DNA of 64,000 bases from Wolbachia endosymbiont of Fragariocoptes setiger (GTDB lineage: Bacteria; Pseudomonadota; Alphaproteobacteria; Rickettsiales; Anaplasmataceae): positions 1-64,000 of the forward strand of contig JAHRAF010000001.1 in NCBI GenBank assembly GCA_019061405.1. Direction: 5' to 3'. The position numbers and the translations under genes are program-made. Numbering within the stretch: the stretch's first letter is position 1; each line of letters opens with the position of its first letter. Positions 57,505 through 64,000 of the stretch are shown piece after piece. The notes beneath the pieces are model-generated. The model ran no database searches. It saw only the letters and a list, made by a program, of their open reading frames with translations, and was not told the DNA's origin.

Positions 57505-57813
57505 CTACCAACTGGATTTTGTTACTCCTGGAATTTTACCAAAACCACACAAATCACGCAAAATTACTCTAGATAAATCAAACTTCCTGTACACCCCTCG
57601 TGGCCTTCCTGTTAAAATACATCTATTTCTAACTCTAACTCTCGAGGAATCTCTAGGCAAATTTTTTATCAATCTGTTTTGAGAAGCAAGTCTATCAACA
57701 AGAGGTATATTCTTATTATACAGAATATCTTTTAATTCTTTTCTCTTTTCTTTATATTGGTCACACAATTTTATTCTACGAAGATTTTTTTGTATCATCG
57801 ATTTTTTTGCCAT
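57505..57813 (-). CDS. rpsN: 30S ribosomal protein S14 (zinc-free type)
   Basis: 102 residues from MAKKSMIQKN, with AGGGGAT upstream; an open extension to 57840 overlaps rplE. It is the long form lacking the CxxC pairs of zinc-binding S14. RCILTGRPRGVYRKFDLSR is typical. Confidence 0.95.
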   Translation of the reverse strand: MAKKSMIQKNLRRIKLCDQYKEKRKELKDILYNKNIPLVDRLASQNRLIKNLPRDSSRVRVRNRCILTGRPRGVYRKFDLSRVILRDLCGFGKIPGVTKSSW

Positions 57814-57832
57814 ATATCCCCTACTCTCCAGA

Positions 57833-58366
57833 TTAATCAAAAAAAGGAAATTTAAACCCTAGCAGCAATTCTTTTGCTTCTATGTCATTAGTTGCATTTG
57901 TTACTATGTTAATATCCATTCCTCTGATCTTTGTTACTTTGTCATAATCTATCTCTAAAAATGAGATCTGCTCTTTTATTCCAAAAGAGAAATTACCGTT
58001 TCCATCAAGCTGCTTTACACTAAACCCTCTAAAATCTTTTTCACGAGGCAAGGCTATATAGACCAATCTCTCAAGGAATTCATACATTCTATCTCTACGC
58101 AAAGTCACTTTACATCCAATGACAGCACCTTTTCTAATTTTAAAACCAGAGATAGATTTTTTTGCATAAGTCGATACAGGCTTCTGACCAGAAATTAGTA
58201 ACAAATTATTAAGAGGTTCATTTATAGCTTTACTATCAGAAGCAGCATCACCAACACCCATATTAATACAAACCTTAACAAGCTTTGGGACCTGCATTAT
58301 ATTGCCATAATTAAATTTATCTTTTAGAGATTTTATTATGTTATTTTTATATAAATCTTTAAACAT
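57833..58366 (-). CDS. rplE: 50S ribosomal protein L5
   Basis: 177 residues; [20 protein letters not shown] and [11 protein letters not shown] are family marks. Binds 5S rRNA and contacts the P-site tRNA. Confidence 0.95.
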   Translation of the reverse strand: MFKDLYKNNIIKSLKDKFNYGNIMQVPKLVKVCINMGVGDAASDSKAINEPLNNLLLISGQKPVSTYAKKSISGFKIRKGAVIGCKVTLRRDRMYEFLERLVYIALPREKDFRGFSVKQLDGNGNFSFGIKEQISFLEIDYDKVTKIRGMDINIVTNATNDIEAKELLLGFKFPFFD

Positions 58367-58373
58367 ATCAACC

Positions 58374-58691
58374 TTAATCTATTACTTCTCCTGAAACCTT
58401 TGCGAAACGTGTTTTCTTACCGTTTACAAGTTTAAATCCTACTTTAGTTGGAGTTCGATATTTAGGGTCAAGTGTTGCAACGTTAGAAATATCAATTGCT
58501 AATTCTTTGCTCAATATACCTCCACTACTACCAGCCTTTTGCTTAGTATGTATTTTGCATATATTGACACCAGAAACTATAACTTTCCTTATACCAGCTC
58601 GTGATATTATTTTTATGACCTTACCTACCTTCTGTTTATCTTTTCCGGTTAAAACTATAACAGTATCACCACTTTTTATTTTAGCACTCAT
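58374..58691 (-). CDS. rplX: 50S ribosomal protein L24
   Basis: 105 residues with an N-terminal KOW motif ([20 protein letters not shown]). Early assembly factor of the large subunit. The start shares its base with the rplN stop. Confidence 0.94.
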   Translation of the reverse strand: MSAKIKSGDTVIVLTGKDKQKVGKVIKIISRAGIRKVIVSGVNICKIHTKQKAGSSGGILSKELAIDISNVATLDPKYRTPTKVGFKLVNGKKTRFAKVSGEVID

Positions 58692-59047
58692 TATAAAACC
58701 TCAACAGCTAAGGACATTATTTTCATAAAAGAACCAGATAGCTTCTTCACTGGACCAAAAACCCTAGTGCCAAGTGGTTCACCTTGATTATTAATCAAAA
58801 CTACAGCGTTACTGGAAAATCGAATAACCGAACCATCAGATTTTCTTACTGGTGCTCTTACTCTTACAATCACCGCTCTGTATACTTTACCCTTTTCGAC
58901 TTTACCCCTCGGGTTAACAGACTTGGTCGATACAGTTATTGTGTCTCCTACAGATGCAGATTTTCTCCCCCCAAGGAGACCAATACATAAAACCTGGCGT
59001 GCACCTGAGTTATCAGCAACCTCTAACAATGTATTCTTCTGAATCAT
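58691..59047 (-). CDS. rplN: 50S ribosomal protein L14
   Basis: 118 residues from [16 protein letters not shown], the standard L14 opening; a start at 59065 would add six residues and overlap rps[20 protein letters not shown] is conserved. Contacts the small subunit. Confidence 0.95.
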   Translation of the reverse strand: MIQKNTLLEVADNSGARQVLCIGLLGGRKSASVGDTITVSTKSVNPRGKVEKGKVYRAVIVRVRAPVRKSDGSVIRFSSNAVVLINNQGEPLGTRVFGPVKKLSGSFMKIMSLAVEVL

Positions 59048-59054
59048 ATGAACC

Positions 59055-59282
59055 CTATTTAACAATAATCCATCTCTTGGTAGCAGAAATAGGGCTATGC
59101 TCTTGTATCATAACCTTATCACCTTCTCTATGGCTATTACTTTCGTCATGAACAGTGTATTTCTTATGCATTTTCATAACTTTCTTATATAACCTGTGTT
59201 TATACACCTGAAGAACTGAAACTTTTACGGTTTTTGTACATTTGGAACTTACTACAGTACCAAAAAAAATTCTTTTAGGCAT
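59055..59282 (-). CDS. rpsQ: 30S ribosomal protein S17
   Basis: 75 residues from [12 protein letters not shown]; the longer frame to 59309 lies within rpm[21 protein letters not shown] is typical. Overlaps the rpmC stop by eight bases. Confidence 0.93.
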   Translation of the reverse strand: MPKRIFFGTVVSSKCTKTVKVSVLQVYKHRLYKKVMKMHKKYTVHDESNSHREGDKVMIQEHSPISATKRWIIVK

Positions 59283-59481
59283 TTTGATCCCCTTCTTTTC
59301 TCCTTTCATTCAATATAGTTAAGATACGAGCTATACTTCTTCTTATCAAGCGAAAACGTGACGTATTACTACACTGTCCTACTTTTTTCTGAAAAATTAA
59401 GGTTACGAATTCTTTACGAAAATTCACCATGATCTCATTTAATTCTTGTGAAGACTTTCCTCTTATATCAATAATATCCAT
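59275..59481 (-). CDS. rpmC: 50S ribosomal protein L29
   Basis: 68 residues from [14 protein letters not shown]. Two-helix protein by the exit tunnel. Its ATG overlaps the rplP stop region, so translation is coupled. Confidence 0.92.
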   Translation of the reverse strand: MDIIDIRGKSSQELNEIMVNFRKEFVTLIFQKKVGQCSNTSRFRLIRRSIARILTILNERRKEGDQNA

Positions 59482-59903
59482 CAAAAACTCCACTTATCAT
59501 CGTTAGATATAAATTTACACTTTAATGGAAGTTTGGCAATTGCTTTGTTAAGAGCTAGCTTCGCAAGATCCATAGAGACATCACCGATTTCAAATAAAAT
59601 TCGACCTGGCTTGGCTTTAAACACCCAAAATTCAACACTTCCTTTTCCCTTACCCATACGCACATCTGCTGGCTTCCTAGTCACAGGAGTGTCAGGAAAA
59701 ATTCTTATCCAAACTTTACCAGAACGCTTAAGGGTTCTTGAGATAACACGTCTAGCAGTTTCAATATGCTTAGACTGCACATTCCCTGGCTCTATTACTT
59801 TTAATCCATAATCACCAAAGGCCAAGGTACTACCTCCTTTGGTATTGCCTTTCATTCGGCCTTTAAACATTTTTCTGTACTTACTCTTTTTCGGAACAAA
59901 CAT
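59481..59903 (-). CDS. rplP: 50S ribosomal protein L16
   Basis: 140 residues; [23 protein letters not shown] start and [21 protein letters not shown]. Organises the A site of the large subunit. Confidence 0.95.
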   Translation of the reverse strand: MFVPKKSKYRKMFKGRMKGNTKGGSTLAFGDYGLKVIEPGNVQSKHIETARRVISRTLKRSGKVWIRIFPDTPVTRKPADVRMGKGKGSVEFWVFKAKPGRILFEIGDVSMDLAKLALNKAIAKLPLKCKFISNDDKWSF

Positions 59904-59916
59904 TTTATATACTCAA

Positions 59917-60537
59917 CTAATTACCGACATAAACCCAAACTTTGATTCCTATAATACCATATACGGTTTTTGCTTCAGAGAAGGCGTAATCTATATTAGC
60001 ACGCAAGGTGTGTAAAGGGAGCTTACCTTCCTTATACCACTCAGTACGAGCTATCTCAACTCCACCAAGACGACCAGAACAGCTTATCTTAATACCCTTA
60101 GCACCCATTCTTAAGCAGCTTTGTATTGCTTTCTTCATAGCTCTTCTAAAAGAAACACGTTTTTCTAACTGATGTGCAATGCTATTGGATATAAAAACTG
60201 CATCTACTTCAGATCTCTTGACCTCAATTACGTTCAATTCTACATTAACTTTCACTTTTTTAGTAATACTCTGTTTTATCTTCTCAATGTCAGAGCCCTT
60301 TTTCCCTATTATTACTCCCGGTCGAGAACAATGTATGCTTACAGAAACCAAGTCTATCTTGCGCTCTATTACTATCTTACAAACAGCAGCATGCTTGAAT
60401 GATTTATTAATGTAGCTCCTGATATGTAGATCTTGATGCAAACTTTGCTTATAACCACTTTCAGCATACCACACGGAATCCCATGTCTTATTATTTATAT
60501 TTAATCTAAATCCTATAGGATTGACCTTCTGTCCCAT
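59917..60537 (-). CDS. rpsC: 30S ribosomal protein S3
   Basis: 206 residues; GQKVNPIGFRLNINNKTWDS start, KH domain with VIIGKKGSDIEKI, and GVEIARTEWYKEGKLPLHTLR. Forms part of the mRNA entry pore. Confidence 0.95.
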   Translation of the reverse strand: MGQKVNPIGFRLNINNKTWDSVWYAESGYKQSLHQDLHIRSYINKSFKHAAVCKIVIERKIDLVSVSIHCSRPGVIIGKKGSDIEKIKQSITKKVKVNVELNVIEVKRSEVDAVFISNSIAHQLEKRVSFRRAMKKAIQSCLRMGAKGIKISCSGRLGGVEIARTEWYKEGKLPLHTLRANIDYAFSEAKTVYGIIGIKVWVYVGN

Positions 60538-60562
60538 ATTTTACATTTTCCTTATTAACCTT

Positions 60563-60895
60563 TTATTTCTCCGTTAACTTAATAGTAACATTACTGTAAC
60601 GTTTACTTATTCTATTAGCTCTACCCATAGCTTTCGGATACATTCTACGCAAAGTAAAAGATTTTCCTATTAAAATTTCTTTGATATACAAATTATCAAT
60701 ATCCAGCCCATTGTTATATTGAGCATTTGCAATTGCAGAACTTAAAACTTTATTCAAAAGCTGAGCAGCTTTTTTTTCACAAAATTTCAGTTGTACTCTA
60801 GCAAATGAAACATCACGATTGCGAACCAAATCAGCAACCAGATTGAGCTTGCGAGGAGTAGAATTTAAAACTTTAGCACTTGCTTCAACTATCAT
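60563..60895 (-). CDS. rplV: 50S ribosomal protein L22
   Basis: 110 residues; [21 protein letters not shown] and the tunnel loop with [20 protein letters not shown]. Lines the peptide exit tunnel. Confidence 0.94.
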   Translation of the reverse strand: MIVEASAKVLNSTPRKLNLVADLVRNRDVSFARVQLKFCEKKAAQLLNKVLSSAIANAQYNNGLDIDNLYIKEILIGKSFTLRRMYPKAMGRANRISKRYSNVTIKLTEK

Positions 60896-60903
60896 AATAT
60901 TAC

Positions 60904-61188
60904 TTACCTCCTTGTCGCTTTTTTATCACCACTATGACCTGTAAACTTACGAGTAGGAGCAAATTCACCAAGCTTACGACCTATCATATTTTGATTGTTA
61001 ACATTAACAGGAATATAATCCTTACCATTGTAAACAGCAAATTTCAAGCCCAAAAAGTCTGGTAGAATCATAGATGCTCTAGATCGAGTTTTTATCACTA
61101 AGTTACTAGCTTTTTTCTTTATTGCAGCATTCACTTTCTTCAATAAGGAAGGGTGAAAAAAAGGTGGCTTCCAGTCAGATCTACTCAT
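60904..61188 (-). CDS. rpsS: 30S ribosomal protein S19
   Basis: 94 residues; [18 protein letters not shown] start and [20 protein letters not shown]. Head protein partnered with S13. Confidence 0.95.
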   Translation of the reverse strand: MSRSDWKPPFFHPSLLKKVNAAIKKKASNLVIKTRSRASMILPDFLGLKFAVYNGKDYIPVNVNNQNMIGRKLGEFAPTRKFTGHSGDKKATRR

Positions 61189-61191
61189 ATG

Positions 61192-62016
61192 TTAACCTTT
61201 TAATTGTTTGATATATTTATTACTAGACTTATTCTTCTTACGAGTCTTCTTCCCTTTTGTTGAAACACCCCAAGGAGTAACAGGGTGACGACCTCCAGAA
61301 GTCTTTCCTTCTCCCCCACCATGAGGGTGGTCTACTGGGTTCATAGCAACTCCTCTAACAGTAGGCCTAATTCCAAGCCATCTTGCTCTTCCAGCTTTGC
61401 CGAGTTTTCTGTTTTTATGATCAGAATTAGAAACTACACCAATGGTCGCCTTGCAAGAAGATAGAATCAACCTTACTTGACCAGATCTAAGACGCAACAA
61501 AACATAGATTCCATCTCGACCAACAATCTGGGCATAGCAACCAGCGGCACGAGCTATGGTGGCACCCCCTCCCTGCTTCAATTCAACATTATGAACAAAG
61601 GAACCAACAGGTATAAACTTTAGAGGTAGACAATTACCAGGTAATATATCAGCATCGTTACTCGCTTTGACAATATCACCAGGATTTATACCGTGAGGAG
61701 CTAGTATATAGGACTTGGAGTTATCTTGACTGTATGATATTAGAGCTAAAAAAGCACTTCTATTAGGGTCGTATTCCACTCTTTCAACTACAGCTTGGTC
61801 ATCTCTAATACGCTTAAAATCAACCATTCTATACCTCTTTTTGTGGCCACCACCCTTGTGTCGAGTTGTAATGCGGCCATAATTATTTCTACCCCCAGTA
61901 GATTTTATACCATGGGTTAGAGATTTTTCTGGCTTTTCTTTTGACAAACCAGTCTTATCTACTAAAACGGTTCCACGCGAAGATGGAGTAACAGGATTAA
62001 GAAATTTTATAGCCAT
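61192..62016 (-). CDS. rplB: 50S ribosomal protein L2
   Basis: 274 residues. The peptidyl-transferase-associated loop [20 protein letters not shown] is intact, with its conserved His. Essential for subunit joining. Confidence 0.96.
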   Translation of the reverse strand: MAIKFLNPVTPSSRGTVLVDKTGLSKEKPEKSLTHGIKSTGGRNNYGRITTRHKGGGHKKRYRMVDFKRIRDDQAVVERVEYDPNRSAFLALISYSQDNSKSYILAPHGINPGDIVKASNDADILPGNCLPLKFIPVGSFVHNVELKQGGGATIARAAGCYAQIVGRDGIYVLLRLRSGQVRLILSSCKATIGVVSNSDHKNRKLGKAGRARWLGIRPTVRGVAMNPVDHPHGGGEGKTSGGRHPVTPWGVSTKGKKTRKKNKSSNKYIKQLKG

Positions 62017-62017
62017 A

Positions 62018-62305
62018 CTATACGCTCATTATATCTAATTTTTGACCATCTATTAAAGAAAAGTAGACTTTCTTTCTTCTCTTCTTACAGCCAACTATGA
62101 CTTTAAAACGTCTCAGTTTCGGCTTCACTATCATAGCATTTAGTGATGCAATTTTAACGCTAAATAAAGATTCTATTGTACGCTTTATCTGATGCTTAGT
62201 AGCACTTACAGAAACATATAAAGCATACTGATTATACTTGTCCTTCACAAGGGAGGATTTTTCTGTAACAACAGAGGATTTTATTATACTATTGTATTTC
62301 ATCAT
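62018..62305 (-). CDS. rplW: 50S ribosomal protein L23
   Basis: 95 residues; [20 protein letters not shown] and [21 protein letters not shown]. Docking site for trigger factor and SRP. Overlaps rplD by four bases. Confidence 0.94.
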   Translation of the reverse strand: MMKYNSIIKSSVVTEKSSLVKDKYNQYALYVSVSATKHQIKRTIESLFSVKIASLNAMIVKPKLRRFKVIVGCKKRRKKVYFSLIDGQKLDIMSV

Positions 62306-62919
62306 AACAACCTATTCTCAAGAGTTTCGAGAGCATTACTTGCAAGTATAATACACTCATGATTCAATATATCAAAAACATTTAAGCCGGCAGGCTTGAT
62401 TAAATCCACATAGTGTAGGTTATTTGTGGTACGTAATAGATGATCTTTATAATCTCCCACTATAAGAAAAGAAGAAAACTGAAATTTGCTCATAAACTTA
62501 CACATCTCTGATGTTTTATTGACATCAACATTTATGTCGTCAAGTACAATTAATTGGTTATTAGAATGCTTTAGAGACAAAGCCATCTTTAAACCAAGCT
62601 TTCTTACCTTCTTATTTAGAGAATAGGCGTGACTTCTAACAACAGGTCCAAAAATAACACCACCACCTCTAAATTGAGGAGATCTTAAACTACCTTGTCT
62701 TGCTCTACCAGTACGCTTTTGACCATAAGGTTTGGCTGTAGTACCAGATACATCACTTATACCTTTTGCTTTATGAGTACCAGATCTTCTCTTCGCTAAC
62801 TGCCATCTTACTACATCATGCAAAATAGATGGCCTGTGCTTAACAGAAAATATCAGAGGATTAAGATGAGCTGAACCTGTATTACTACCATCACGCAGAC
62901 TAATTAAACTACACTCCAT
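62302..62919 (-). CDS. rplD: 50S ribosomal protein L4
   Basis: 205 residues; the extended loop KRRSGTHKAKGISDVSG through GSLRSPQFRGGGVIFGP is typical. Lines the exit tunnel; in enterics it also controls the S10 operon. Confidence 0.95.
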   Translation of the reverse strand: MECSLISLRDGSNTGSAHLNPLIFSVKHRPSILHDVVRWQLAKRRSGTHKAKGISDVSGTTAKPYGQKRTGRARQGSLRSPQFRGGGVIFGPVVRSHAYSLNKKVRKLGLKMALSLKHSNNQLIVLDDINVDVNKTSEMCKFMSKFQFSSFLIVGDYKDHLLRTTNNLHYVDLIKPAGLNVFDILNHECIILASNALETLENRLL

Positions 62920-62921
62920 AC

Positions 62922-63641
62922 TTAACTCGCAAAACTATCACTGTCATTATTTAAAGTCAATCCCACTGGAAAGGGAGCATCCTTATGAAGAGGTTTTTTA
63001 ATTGCATCCCTAACGAAAACATAAGAACCCTTGTAACCAGGAATATTATTACCTTTTACAGCAATTACGTTACTATCACTGTCAATAGAAAGTATCTTTA
63101 TATTTTGTACAGTTACTCTACTATTACCTAAGTGACCAGCCATCTTTTTTCCCTTAAACACTCTACCAGGATCTTGACATTGACCCGTAGAGCCTTGAGA
63201 TCTATGAGCAATCGATACTCCATGTGAAGCTCTTAATCCACTAAAGTTGTGCCTTTTCATCACACCTGCAAAACCTTTACCTATAGAATGACCAGTTATG
63301 TCTAGGTATTGACCTACTACAAAATGGTTCACTCCTATTCTCCCTTTAGGCTCTAAGTTCAACAAGTCATTTACTCTGCTTTCATATAGCTTATACTTGC
63401 CATGATTTATACCAACTTTTCTCAGGTATTCTAATTGAGGCTTTGCTATATTTTTTAAATTTCCTGTTCCCAAAATAACAGAATTGTAACCACATTTATC
63501 TTGTCTCTTGAAGTCAACAATGCACGTTTCATTAAGGTGTAACAAAGTTACAGGAGTAATTCCAGAAGCTGAGTAAATAGCTGTGTGACCAACATTTACC
63601 ATCAATAAACCAATTCTTCTTAACGAGCCAACCCTTTTCAT
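62922..63641 (-). CDS. rplC: 50S ribosomal protein L3
   Basis: 239 residues, about 30 longer than the enteric form. GKGFAGVMKRHNFSGLRASHG and GSTGQCQDPGRVFKGKKMAG carry the conserved Gln-containing loop near the peptidyl transferase centre. Its start shares its base with the rpsJ stop. Confidence 0.95.
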   Translation of the reverse strand: MKRVGSLRRIGLLMVNVGHTAIYSASGITPVTLLHLNETCIVDFKRQDKCGYNSVILGTGNLKNIAKPQLEYLRKVGINHGKYKLYESRVNDLLNLEPKGRIGVNHFVVGQYLDITGHSIGKGFAGVMKRHNFSGLRASHGVSIAHRSQGSTGQCQDPGRVFKGKKMAGHLGNSRVTVQNIKILSIDSDSNVIAVKGNNIPGYKGSYVFVRDAIKKPLHKDAPFPVGLTLNNDSDSFAS

Positions 63642-63955
63642 TACTCTTCTCTCTTAATAACCCTTACCTTTATATCAACTCCTACTCCAGCAGGAAATGA
63701 AAAATCTTTTAGCATATTCATCATAGTAGCAGTAGGATCATACAACACAATCAGGCGTTTAGAAATCCTCATCTCAAATTGCTCTCTAGATTTTTTATCA
63801 ACATGAGGAGACTTATTAAGAATGAATTTATAGTCATCTCTAGGTAGAGCTATTGGTCCTGATAATTTAGCACCAGAATATTTTAATTCATCAATGAACT
63901 TTCGAATGCACCTTTCCAACAAGGAACAGTCAAAAGCTTTGATTTTGATATACAT
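63641..63955 (-). CDS. rpsJ: 30S ribosomal protein S10
   Basis: 104 residues from MYIKIKAFDCSLLERC, with AAGGAG before the ATG; a frame to 63970 adds five residues. SGPIALPRDDYKFILNKSPHVDKKSREQFEMR (read in two pieces) is typical. Head protein, also the NusE antitermination factor that binds NusG. Confidence 0.95.
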   Translation of the reverse strand: MYIKIKAFDCSLLERCIRKFIDELKYSGAKLSGPIALPRDDYKFILNKSPHVDKKSREQFEMRISKRLIVLYDPTATMMNMLKDFSFPAGVGVDIKVRVIKREE

Positions 63956-63976
63956 ATTCTCCTTCTGCATTACTCC

Positions 63977-64000
63977 CTACTCCAAAATCTCAGAAACGAC
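63977..64000 (-). CDS. tuf: Elongation factor Tu, copy 2, 3' end only
   Basis: The last 28 bases of the window (63973-64000) are identical to 38093-38120, the stop and end of tuf copy 1 plus four bases past the stop. The encoded end is VVSEILE. The rest lies outside the window. A tuf gene before rpsJ is the classical arrangement. Confidence 0.9.
   Translation of the reverse strand, partial: VVSEILE

Overview
The window is AT-rich chromosome of an obligate intracellular alphaproteobacterium of the family Anaplasmataceae (Rickettsiales). The evidence is the single uninterrupted rpoB-rpoC reading frame (known from Wolbachia; I recall separate genes in Ehrlichia and Anaplasma), tandem VirB2 pilin paralogues of a Rickettsiales-type type IV secretion system, a scattered nuo operon, ankyrin-repeat membrane proteins, two tuf genes, and succinyl-DAP and propionyl-CoA carboxylase genes. 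The exact genus cannot be fixed without a search; a Wolbachia or Wolbachia-sister lineage is the best guess.

Layout. 1-3357 (+): two ankyrin-repeat proteins, the first cut by the window edge, both ending in a hydrophobic two-helix tail. 3580-8882: ppsR and pccA (-), a glycerol-1-phosphate dehydrogenase-like gene (-) and dapE (+), the last two head-to-head with overlapping start codons. 8947-12848 (-): a 70-residue unknown protein, nuoG, then three tandem virB2 copies, the second and third each preceded by a decayed copy of the nuoG 3' end. 12964-20119 (+): mnmE, tRNA-Ser, nuoJKLMN. 20264-25133: an iron ABC permease, yebC, purE, a HTH protein, rpoZ and pyrB. 25215-26324 (-): dnaN.

26474-42227 (-) is one long co-directional string for information processing: rpsL-rpsG-fusA-tuf-tRNA-Trp-secE-nusG-rplK-rplA-rplJ-rplL-rpoBC, with a good promoter before rpsL. 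42369-44599 (-) holds three unrecognised proteins, one with a zincin-like HExxH motif and two that may be halves of one broken gene. 44756-48471 carries a porin-like protein (+), an M48/TPR protease, ribB and greA. 48474-50910 (-) has atpA, atpH and a frameshifted yraN. 50900-63955 (-) is the alpha, spc and S10 ribosomal clusters, reading from rpsJ down to rplQ, and the last 24 bases are the 3' end of a second tuf gene.

Most of the window is conserved core genome. The unusual material is the virB2 amplification and its nuoG-tail footprints, a NusG with a duplicated N-terminal domain, the rpoBC fusion, a long palindrome set across the nuoJ promoter, the head-to-head start codons at 7751-7754, an Arg at the classical streptomycin site of S12, and two apparent frameshift breaks. 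I found no CRISPR array, insertion sequence or prophage. All motif, promoter and duplication statements come from reading the sequence by eye; family names come from recognition of conserved motifs, not database searches.
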